Source: Clostridiales bacterium UBA7011
GTDB taxonomy: Bacteria > Bacillota > Clostridia > Oscillospirales > Butyricicoccaceae
NCBI GenBank assembly: GCA_002449635.1
Contig: DJXF01000041.1
Location: forward strand, 11,049 to 26,875
Reading direction: 5' to 3'
DNA length: 15,827 nt
Shown here: positions 1 through 5,387 of the stretch, in pieces
How positions within the stretch are numbered: position 1 is the stretch's first letter
Layout of the letters: every line of letters starts with the position of its first letter
Translations under genes and position numbers: made by a program
The notes under the pieces: model-generated
Databases searched by the model: none
What the model was told of the DNA's origin: nothing
The model's input: only the letters and a program-made list of their open reading frames with translations

Positions 1-323
1 GCGCCGCCCTTGACGCCGAACACCGGACCGAGTGACGGCTCGCGCAGGGCGATGATCGAGCGCTTGCCCAGCTTGTCGAGCGCCTGCCCGAGTCCGACTG
101 TGGTGGTGGTTTTGCCCTCGCCGGCGGGCGTGGGGTTGATGGCGGTGACGAGAATCAGACGGCCGTCCGGACGGGATTTTACCCGGTTCCACGCCTCATC
201 TGAAATTTTTGCCTTGTATTTTCCGTAATATTCGAGCTCTTCCTCCTGAAGGCCTGCTTTTGCCGCGACCTCGCGGATGGGAAGCATCGTGCAGCTCTGC
301 GCAATTTCAATATCAGTCAGCAT
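1..323 (-). CDS. fhs: Formate--tetrahydrofolate ligase, N-terminal part (cut by window edge)
   Basis: This enzyme joins formate to tetrahydrofolate using ATP, giving 10-formyl-THF for cytosolic one-carbon metabolism. The first 107 residues are visible. They begin MLTDIEIAQ, followed by the family segment ELEYYGKYKAK (about residues 29-39). Then come LILVTAINPTPAGEGKTTTT, with the nucleotide-binding P-loop at about 66-74, and ALREPSLGPVFGVKGG at the cut end. The family is normally about 555 residues, so roughly 80% lies outside the window. The ATG at 321-323 is chosen because an AAGGAG ribosome site lies just upstream on the minus strand (about 330-336). An extended -10 promoter is found at 387-395. 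The gene is divergent from the SEDS gene. Identification is very secure; only completeness is unknown. Confidence 0.97.
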   Translation of the reverse strand, partial: MLTDIEIAQSCTMLPIREVAAKAGLQEEELEYYGKYKAKISDEAWNRVKSRPDGRLILVTAINPTPAGEGKTTTTVGLGQALDKLGKRSIIALREPSLGPVFGVKGG

Positions 324-386
324 ACAAAAAACTCCTTTTTTTCTGTTGTTCCGATTTGTGTGAGCCATATTTTTGACAATAAACAT

Positions 387-414
387 ATTATACCATGATT
401 TGACGCGATTTGAA
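387..414 (-). promoter_or_regulatory. fhs promoter (extended -10)
   Basis: On the minus strand a perfect TATAAT (387-392) is preceded by TGG, giving the extended -10 TGGTATAAT. The best -35 is a weak TTCAAA (409-414, spacer 16). It leads to a leader of about 57 nt before fhs. The rest of the 324-676 gap holds this promoter and the opposing SEDS promoter. I see no gene in between. Confidence 0.65.
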
Positions 415-561
415 CTGGCAGTTTCCACAGAAAGAAAGCAATTCCGGCGCGATTCCTGCTGAGAACCGAAAAGACGGGGGAGAAAGACAATCAGCAGAAA
501 GACTGCCGCCGGTTTGCGGGAAAATTGCAGGCGGAATACCTGTCTGACGCGGAAAAAACTG

Positions 562-590
562 TTTACCGTTTGCGGCAAAGGTGGTATGAT
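562..590 (+). promoter_or_regulatory. SEDS gene promoter
   Basis: The -35 TTTACC (562-567), a 17-nt spacer and the -10 TATGAT (585-590), preceded by TGG (extended -10 TGGTATGAT), predict a start near 597. This gives a leader of about 80 nt to the ATG at 677. Confidence 0.65.
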
Positions 591-676
591 ACAGGGAGAG
601 AAAAAAGTTGAAAACAGATAGAGCGGCACTGCCGCATCTGTGGAGACGGACGTCCCGTTTTCCGGAAAGGATCTCC

Positions 677-1993
677 ATGTATGAATTGAAAAAGAAAATC
701 GGACAGTATGCCCGTACGATGGACTATTGTCTGCTGCTGACGGCACTGCTTTGCTCGGCATTCGGACTGGTGCTGATTTTCTCCGCGACACACAGTCTGG
801 ACGGCGGCAGCACACGGTTCATCATGGTGCAGAGTCTGGCGATTGTGCTGGGACTGATCGGATTTGTCGTGCTGACCTGCTTCGACCTGGAGAAATATGT
901 CCAGCTCTGGCGCATTGTACTCATCGTGAATATTTTGTTTCAGCTGTCGCTGCTGCTGTTCGGCTATGAGGACGGCGGCAACAAAAGCTGGCTGCGCTTC
1001 GGCGGCATCGGCATACAGCCCGCGGAGCTCGGCAAGCTGCTGTTCATCTTTACCTTTGCCAAGCAGATCAATCTGCTGCGCTACCGGCTCAACCGCGTGC
1101 GCAGTCTGCTGATGCTCGGGGCACACCTGCTGGCGGTCATGGCGGCGATCATTCTGCCGTCGCACGACGTCGGCATGTCTCTGCCGTATGTGTTTATCGC
1201 CGTTTTGATGCTGTTTGCCGCCGGCTTGAGCCTGAAATGGTTCGCGGGCGGAGCGATTCTGGCGTGTGCGGCCGTGCCGGTCATGTGGAATGTGCTCAGC
1301 GGCATTCAGCGCGACCGCATTCTCGTGCTGTTTGATCCGAGCATTTCCCCGAATACCTACTGGCAGCAGGAGCAGAGCCGCATCGCCATCGGCGCGGGCA
1401 GGCTGCTCGGCACCGGCTTTCTCAAGGGCAATCAGACACAGAACAATATGCTGCCGGAAAAACAGACCGACTTTATCTTCGGCGTCGCCGGGGAGGAGTG
1501 GGGACTGGTCGGCTGCATGGTGATTGTGCTGGCGCTGATGGTGCTGATTGTGCGCGTGTTCTATGTCGCGTTTCACGCGCACAGCCAGATCGCATCGCTC
1601 ATCTGCACCGGCGTGGGCAGCATGCTGCTGTTCCAGACGTATGAAAACATCTTTATGTGCCTGGGCATCGGACCGGTTATGGGTCTGACCCTGCCGTTTT
1701 TCAGCTACGGCGGCTCGTCCGTCGTGACGATGTACCTCGCGCTCGGCATGGTGGTCGGCGTCACACGCTTTGACCGGCGGCGGTATCCCGCGGGACACCT
1801 GACGGAAGAGCACCGGCCGGTGTACAGCGAGACGGAGGCGCTGCCGGCGCGCGGTCTGCTCGGCGGATGGAAGGAGCGGCTGTCCGGACAGGGCGGCAGC
1901 ATTCACATCGACTGGGTGCCGAAGCTGCCCAAACTGCCGAAAAAAAACCGTTCCGGACGGAAGGATCATCCGGAAGAAAAAAGCAAAAAGTAA
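677..1993 (+). CDS. SEDS-family peptidoglycan glycosyltransferase (RodA/FtsW)
   Basis: SEDS proteins are integral-membrane polymerases that build glycan strands from lipid II together with a class B PBP. The 438-residue product has about ten hydrophobic segments. It carries the family landmarks NKSWLRFGGIGIQPAELGK, then QQEQSRIAIGAGRLLGTGFLKG, the loop motif LPEKQTDFIFGVAGEEWG (Asp265, the expected catalytic residue) and PFFSYGGSS near the end of the membrane part. These motifs look more RodA-like than FtsW-like, but I cannot decide, and no PBP partner lies next to it. The ATG at 677 has GAAAGGA just upstream. An in-frame TTG at 608 would add 23 polar residues unlike a SEDS N-terminus. The last ~75 residues form an unusually long basic, Pro/Lys-rich cytoplasmic tail. 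A terminator follows 7 nt after the stop. Confidence 0.93.
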   Translation: MYELKKKIGQYARTMDYCLLLTALLCSAFGLVLIFSATHSLDGGSTRFIMVQSLAIVLGLIGFVVLTCFDLEKYVQLWRIVLIVNILFQLSLLLFGYEDGGNKSWLRFGGIGIQPAELGKLLFIFTFAKQINLLRYRLNRVRSLLMLGAHLLAVMAAIILPSHDVGMSLPYVFIAVLMLFAAGLSLKWFAGGAILACAAVPVMWNVLSGIQRDRILVLFDPSISPNTYWQQEQSRIAIGAGRLLGTGFLKGNQTQNNMLPEKQTDFIFGVAGEEWGLVGCMVIVLALMVLIVRVFYVAFHAHSQIASLICTGVGSMLLFQTYENIFMCLGIGPVMGLTLPFFSYGGSSVVTMYLALGMVVGVTRFDRRRYPAGHLTEEHRPVYSETEALPARGLLGGWKERLSGQGGSIHIDWVPKLPKLPKKNRSGRKDHPEEKSKK

Positions 1994-2000
1994 AAAAAGA

Positions 2001-2030
2001 GGGCTTTGCCGCGCGGCAAAGCCCTTTCTT
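2001..2030. terminator. Bidirectional intrinsic terminator
   Basis: A perfect 10-bp stem GGGCTTTGCC/GGCAAAGCCC with loop GCGC is followed by TTTCTT on the plus strand. An A-rich run on its left reads as TCTTTTTTTA on the minus strand. It lies between the convergent SEDS and lipoprotein genes and should serve both. Confidence 0.92.
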
Positions 2031-2045
2031 CGTCCGTTATTCGGT

Positions 2046-2687
2046 TCAGCTGACCGGCAGCTGCGGTTCGGATGCTTCGCCATCCTCTACCGGCATGCCG
2101 GCAATTTCCAGCCTGCGGGACAGTGCCTCCGCCGAGCTGTCTCGCAGGTCCCTGACCTCCAGCTCGACCGGAAGCTGTTCGGTGAGCAGCTTGAAATAGG
2201 CGGCACAGATGACGGATTCGCCCGGATCGAGCAGCCGCAGCTGCGCGGAATACTCCGCATCGTCGCGCGCCGGGGCGGAAAAGCGCAGCATATCGCGCGA
2301 TGTGCCCTGAAAGGCGTTCGGGATGACGGTGGTGCCGAAGGAAGCGGGCACAGGCGAATTGTTTTTGAAGCGGAACGAGACGCGAACGGCGGTCTCGCCG
2401 TCATGATCCGTGCAAAGCGTGTAATCGAGCACTGTGACCGTGCAGTCGCGGTATTCACGGGAATTGGGGTCGGCAGAAAAACCGCTGCCTGAGCCTGTCG
2501 GCTGCACGGCGGAGCCGGGGGACGGGAGCTCGGCAGAGCCGGCCGGTGCGGCAGGGCGGGTGACAGACGAGCCGCTGCCGCTGCCCATCGGACCGGCGGA
2601 GCCGGCAGGTATCGAACTGGTTGAACTGCACGCGGTGATCGTAAGACCAAGAAAACAGGTCGCAAGCAGAACGCCCGACTTTTTCAT
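2046..2687 (-). CDS. Putative DUF5067-like lipoprotein
   Basis: The 213-residue product begins with a lipoprotein signal peptide: MKKSG, a hydrophobic stretch and the lipobox ITAC with Cys20. It should be lipid-anchored on the outer face of the membrane. A low-complexity Ser/Gly/Pro/Ala linker (about 21-75) leads to a globular domain. There, YTLCTDHDGETAVRVSFRFK, NNS and later NAFQGTSRDML resemble the DUF5067 pattern of an Ig-like beta-sandwich with 'V.F.F.NNS' and a conserved Gln. The function is unknown. The ATG at 2685-2687 has GGAGGT 9 nt upstream. The leader can form a GGGGGA/TCCCCC hairpin (arms 2709-2714 and 2739-2744). The gene is monocistronic, convergent with the SEDS gene and divergent from the Rrf2 gene. 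The lipoprotein call is firm; the DUF assignment is from memory of the pattern. Confidence 0.85.
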   Translation of the reverse strand: MKKSGVLLATCFLGLTITACSSTSSIPAGSAGPMGSGSGSSVTRPAAPAGSAELPSPGSAVQPTGSGSGFSADPNSREYRDCTVTVLDYTLCTDHDGETAVRVSFRFKNNSPVPASFGTTVIPNAFQGTSRDMLRFSAPARDDAEYSAQLRLLDPGESVICAAYFKLLTEQLPVELEVRDLRDSSAEALSRRLEIAGMPVEDGEASEPQLPVS

Positions 2688-2762
2688 CTTGTGAAACCTC
2701 CATACCGAGGGGGACAGCCGTTGCCGGCGGCGCGTAAATCCCCCGATTGCATATCACATGAT

Positions 2763-2791
2763 ATCATACCATTTTGTTGGTACAGATACAA
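2763..2791 (-). promoter_or_regulatory. Lipoprotein gene promoter (extended -10)
   Basis: On the minus strand TGGTATGAT (2763-2771) supplies an extended -10. The -35 position TTGTAT (2786-2791, spacer 17) matches only its first three bases. A perfect 10-bp palindrome ATGATATCAT (2758-2767) overlaps the -10 and could be an operator. Confidence 0.55.
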
Positions 2792-2867
2792 GTGCAAAAA
2801 ACCATGCGGGGTGAGATTTGTATAAATTAACGGAAATTCCCGGCGATGTTCCGCGGGAAAACAGCGG

Positions 2868-2896
2868 TTGAAATGATACTTTTCCCAGTGTATAAT
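2868..2896 (+). promoter_or_regulatory. Rrf2 gene promoter
   Basis: The -35 TTGAAA (2868-2873), a 17-nt spacer and a perfect -10 TATAAT (2891-2896) make a strong sigma-A promoter. The predicted start (about 2903) falls inside the AAAGGAGG ribosome site (2901-2908), so the leader would be only about 14 nt. An inverted repeat TTTCCC/GGGAAA (2881-2886 and 2898-2903) brackets the -10 and is a candidate autoregulatory operator. Confidence 0.8.
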
Positions 2897-2916
2897 AGGG
2901 AAAGGAGGAAAACGGC

Positions 2917-3351
2917 ATGAGAATTTCAACAAAAGGACGCTATGCCCTGCGTCTGATGCTCGATCTTGCCCTGCACAACACGGGGGAAAACATCGCTCTC
3001 AAGACGATTGCGGAGCGCCAGAGCATCAGCGGAAAGTATCTCGAGCAGATCATCGGGATTCTGACAAAGGCGGGCTATGTCAAGAGCGTGCGCGGCTCTT
3101 CCGGCGGTTACCGGCTGGCGAAGGAGCCGGAGGAATACCGGGTTGGCGATATTCTGCGCCTGACCGAGGGCTCTCTTGCGCCGGTGGCCTGTGTCGAGGA
3201 GGGCACGGAAAGCTGCCCGAAGGCGGAGACCTGCGTGACGCTGACGCTGTGGCGCGAGCTCAATGACGCGATCAACAGCGTTGTCGATCATGTGACGCTT
3301 GCGGATCTGGTCGAGCGCAGCGAGGCGATGGGCGATTTTTATTCGATCTGA
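2917..3351 (+). CDS. Rrf2-family transcriptional regulator (CymR/IscR-like)
   Basis: This 144-residue DNA-binding protein starts MRISTKGRYALRLMLDLA, the classic Rrf2 winged-helix opening. It continues with SGKYLEQIIGILTKAGYVKS (recognition helix region) and RGSSGGYRLAKEP (wing), then a dimerisation helix. Three cysteines, Cys92, Cys100 and Cys106, lie in a C-x7-C-x5-C pattern. Their placement matches the Fe-S ligands of IscR (Cys92/98/104 in E. coli), so an Fe-S cluster or thiol sensor is plausible. Length and start are typical, with a strong AAAGGAGG site 8 nt before the ATG. The gene is convergent with cysE, and metY and cysK lie further downstream in the window. A role in cysteine or Fe-S control is therefore reasonable but is inferred from location and family only. 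Confidence 0.94.
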   Translation: MRISTKGRYALRLMLDLALHNTGENIALKTIAERQSISGKYLEQIIGILTKAGYVKSVRGSSGGYRLAKEPEEYRVGDILRLTEGSLAPVACVEEGTESCPKAETCVTLTLWRELNDAINSVVDHVTLADLVERSEAMGDFYSI

Positions 3352-3356
3352 AACAT

Positions 3357-3382
3357 ACAGCCGGAGCGTGTGCTCCGGCTGT
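3357..3382. terminator. Strong hairpin between convergent rrf2 and cysE
   Basis: A perfect 11-bp stem ACAGCCGGAGC/GCTCCGGCTGT has a GTGT loop and begins 6 nt after the rrf2 stop. Neither strand has a proper T-tract after it. It may act as a weak terminator or 3'-end stabiliser, or rely on other factors. Confidence 0.55.
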
Positions 3383-3401
3383 CGCTGCGTGAGAGGGCGG
3401 C

Positions 3402-4325
3402 TTACGTCGATTCGCCGGACGCCTCATAGGCGCGCTCGCCGAAGTCGTTGACGGTCAGCTCGGGATTTTTCACGCTGACGCGCGAAAACGGCGGGATGGA
3501 TGAAGTGATAAAGGCGCTGCCGCCGATGGTGCAGCCCCTGCCGATGACGGTGCTGCCGCCGAGAATGGATACATTGGAATAAATTGTGACGTCATCCTCA
3601 ATCGTCGGGTGACGTTTTTTGCCCGCGAGCTTGAGACCTGCGCGGGTGGACAGCGCGCCCAAAGTGACGCCCTGATAGATTTTCACGTTGTTTCCGATGG
3701 AGGTGGTCTCTCCGATGACGACGCCGGTTCCGTGGTCGATGAAGAAATACTCGCCGATGGACGCGCCGGAATTGATGTCGATGCCGGTCAGTCCGTGGAC
3801 ATATTCGCTCATAATGCGCGGGATATAGGGTATGCCGCGGACATAGAGTTCATGCGCGATGCGGTAGACGAAAATCGCGTTGAGACCCGGATAGGAAAAA
3901 ATGACCTGCTCGCGGCTGCCCGCGGCGGGGTCGCCGTTGAGCGCGGCTTCGACGTCGATGAGCAGCAGCTTCTGAATGCGCGGCAGCTCGGCCAGCAGCT
4001 CGGAGGCCGCCTCCTCTGCGCGCAGAGAGACGCGTTCGGTCAGACCGCCCTCGTGATAGGCGAGTGCGAGCCGGAGCTGCGGACAGAGCTCCTCATAAAT
4101 GCGGGTCAGCATGTGACCGGCGAAATACGGCGCGGAGATGCGCGTGGGCTTTTCCTTGCCGAAATAGCCGGGGAATAAAACCTGCCGGAAATCGTTCAGA
4201 ATTCGGATAATGGCATCGCGGTTGGGGCGTTCGAGCCCGTCGCGGTTGAAAAACAGTTCGCTGGACTGATAGCCCGACTGAAGCTGGCGGACAATATCGT
4301 CCAGGTGATCGTGAAAATGGGACAT
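3402..4325 (-). CDS. cysE: Serine O-acetyltransferase, long EpsC-like form
   Basis: This enzyme transfers acetyl from acetyl-CoA to L-serine, giving O-acetylserine, the acceptor used by CysK. The 307-residue protein has a helical N-terminal half (about 1-165). A left-handed beta-helix of hexapeptide repeats follows, from GIDINSGASIGEYFFIDHGT through KIYQGVTLGA, KKRHPTIEDD, YSNVSILGGSTVIG and RGCTIGGSAF. The Asp/His dyad of the family appears as Asp183 (in GIDIN) and His198 (in IDHGTG), with the substrate-binding RHP also kept. The long N-terminus is usual for clostridial and Bacteroides-type enzymes. The ATG at 4323-4325 has AAGGAG (4334-4339) upstream. The short leader contains a 7-bp hairpin GGCTGCG/CGCAGCC (4354-4372). 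I found no T-box sequence. The gene is convergent with rrf2 and divergent from tcdA. Confidence 0.96.
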   Translation of the reverse strand: MSHFHDHLDDIVRQLQSGYQSSELFFNRDGLERPNRDAIIRILNDFRQVLFPGYFGKEKPTRISAPYFAGHMLTRIYEELCPQLRLALAYHEGGLTERVSLRAEEAASELLAELPRIQKLLLIDVEAALNGDPAAGSREQVIFSYPGLNAIFVYRIAHELYVRGIPYIPRIMSEYVHGLTGIDINSGASIGEYFFIDHGTGVVIGETTSIGNNVKIYQGVTLGALSTRAGLKLAGKKRHPTIEDDVTIYSNVSILGGSTVIGRGCTIGGSAFITSSIPPFSRVSVKNPELTVNDFGERAYEASGEST

Positions 4326-4387
4326 GAGGTTTTCTCCTTATAATGAGAGTAACGGCTGCGCCTGCCGCAGCCATTTCCTACCTGATT

Positions 4388-4416
4388 AGTATAACAATAT
4401 TTGCGCGGCAATGCAA
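4388..4416 (-). promoter_or_regulatory. cysE promoter
   Basis: On the minus strand the -10 TATACT (4388-4393) is preceded by TGT (extended -10). The -35 position TTGCAT (4411-4416, spacer 17) is weak. The predicted leader is about 55 nt and contains the GGCTGCG/CGCAGCC hairpin. No clear tcdA promoter could be resolved in the remaining space on the plus strand. Confidence 0.55.
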
Positions 4417-4467
4417 TACTGCGCTGCGGCGCGGGGACAGCAATGCAAAAAAAACGGAGGGCAGACC

Positions 4468-5205
4468 ATGCAGGAACAATTTGTACGGACAGAAGCGGTG
4501 CTCGGCGCGGCGGCGATGGAGCGGCTTTCGCATGCGCGGGTGGCGGTATTCGGCATCGGCGGCGTCGGCGGACACGCGGCGGACGCGCTCGCGCGCAGCG
4601 GCATCGGCGCGATCGACCTGTTTGACGATGACGTTGTTTCGCTGTCCAACATCAACCGCCAGCTTGTGGCGAGGCATTCGACGCTCGGGCGGCGCAAGAC
4701 GGAGGTCATGCGCGAGCACATTCTGGACATCAATCCCGCCTGTGCCGTGACCGTGCACAACCTGTTTTACCTGCCCGCGACGGCGGACCGCGTGGACCTG
4801 CGCGCATACGACTACATCATCGACGCGGTGGACACGGTGACGGCAAAGCTGACGCTTGTGTGCCGCGCGCACGAGGCGGGCGTGCCCGTCATCAGTGCGA
4901 TGGGTGCGGGCAACAAGCTCGACCCGACGCGCTTTGAGGTGAGCGATCTGTTCCGCACCTCGGTCGACCCGCTGGCGCGCATCATGCGGCGCGAGCTGAA
5001 AAAGCGCGGGATTCATCGCCTCAAGGTAGTATATTCCAAAGAGGAGCCGTCCGGAAGTCTGGTGCAGCAGAGCGGAGAGCAGACGGAGGGGCGTCCGGGC
5101 GAGGGGAAAAAATTTGCCCCGGGCAGTCTGGCCTTTGTGCCCTCTGTCGCCGGACTGATTCTCGCGGGGGAGGTTGTCCGCGCGCTGGCAGCGGACGGCA
5201 GATAA
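4468..5205 (+). CDS. tcdA: tRNA threonylcarbamoyladenosine dehydratase (ThiF/E1-like)
   Basis: TcdA uses ATP to cyclise t6A37 of ANN-decoding tRNAs to ct6A. The 245-residue protein is an E1-like ThiF fold. It shows the Rossmann nucleotide site VAVFGIGGVGGHAADALARSG (about 25-45), the acidic LFDDDVVSLSNINRQ segment, YIIDAVDTVTAKL, and ISAMGAGNKLDPTRF, which is typical of the TcdA/YgdL subgroup. The C-terminal part ends FVPSVAGLILAGEVVRAL. An in-frame start at 4411 is rejected: the ATG at 4468 has CGGAGG 7 nt upstream and gives the standard N-terminus. In E. coli the CsdA/CsdE sulfur system helps this enzyme, but no such partner is visible here. The gene stands alone between the divergent cysE and glgX, which has its own promoter. 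Confidence 0.93.
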   Translation: MQEQFVRTEAVLGAAAMERLSHARVAVFGIGGVGGHAADALARSGIGAIDLFDDDVVSLSNINRQLVARHSTLGRRKTEVMREHILDINPACAVTVHNLFYLPATADRVDLRAYDYIIDAVDTVTAKLTLVCRAHEAGVPVISAMGAGNKLDPTRFEVSDLFRTSVDPLARIMRRELKKRGIHRLKVVYSKEEPSGSLVQQSGEQTEGRPGEGKKFAPGSLAFVPSVAGLILAGEVVRALAADGR

Positions 5206-5244
5206 TGCCGCGCGGGGCACGGCCGGCGGCAGGACACGGCCTGA

Positions 5245-5278
5245 ACGCCGCACAAATGTAACATGGCGTATATTTTTT
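5245..5278 (+). terminator. Possible weak terminator after tcdA
   Basis: Arms ACGCC (5245-5249) and GGCGT (5265-5269), extended by one G-U pair, are followed by ATATTTTTT. The stem is short and the loop large, so this is only a candidate. The stretch 5206-5387 otherwise holds the glgX control region. Confidence 0.3.
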
Positions 5279-5297
5279 GACATGTGTTCAAAAAACA

Positions 5298-5326
5298 TTG
5301 ACATTTCGGAGAAAAAGGACAATAAT
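5298..5326 (+). promoter_or_regulatory. glgX promoter
   Basis: A perfect -35 TTGACA (5298-5303), a 17-nt spacer and the -10 AATAAT (5321-5326) predict a start near 5333. A second TTGACA lies at 5277-5282 but has no -10 at suitable spacing. Confidence 0.82.
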
Positions 5327-5368
5327 AGTAGGTAAGAATGTTAAATTGGTTACTATTGTTTTTTGTCC
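5317..5368. repeat. Interrupted inverted repeat across the glgX start site
   Basis: GGACAA (5317-5322) is mirrored by TTGTCC (5363-5368). Inside it, AATAATAGTA (5321-5330) is mirrored by TACTATTGTT (5351-5360) with one mismatch. The left arms overlap the -10 and lie before the predicted transcript start. An operator is therefore more likely than an RNA hairpin. Confidence 0.5.
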
Positions 5369-5375
5369 ATAGAAT

Positions 5376-5382
5376 GGGGTGA
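5376..5382 (+). promoter_or_regulatory. Ribosome binding site that decides the glgX start
   Basis: AATGGGGTGA matches 8 of 10 bases of AAGGAGGTGA. It sits 6 nt before a TTG at 5388. The in-frame GTG at 5379 lies within this site and has no ribosome site of its own. The nearby ATG at 5374 is out of frame and stops at once. Confidence 0.65.
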
Positions 5383-5387
5383 AGCAC

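Noticed and set aside
608..676. Upstream TTG start for the SEDS gene
   Set aside because: It adds 23 polar residues not seen in the family, while ATG 677 has a GAAAGGA site at good spacing.
563..2083. Long antisense open frame (506 codons) opposite the SEDS gene
   Set aside because: Its translation is rich in Gln, His, Arg and Ala with no recognisable domain. It mirrors a clear SEDS gene, so it is a by-product of high GC.
3402..4325. Loss of a catalytic residue in CysE (Asn where E. coli has His in the DIH motif)
   Set aside because: The catalytic pair in E. coli is Asp143 and His158. Both are kept here as Asp183 and His198, so the Asn is not at a catalytic position.
4326..4390. T-box or other riboswitch in the cysE leader
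   Set aside because: The leader is only about 55 nt, with no T-box sequence, no specifier loop and no terminator. Only a 7-bp hairpin is present.
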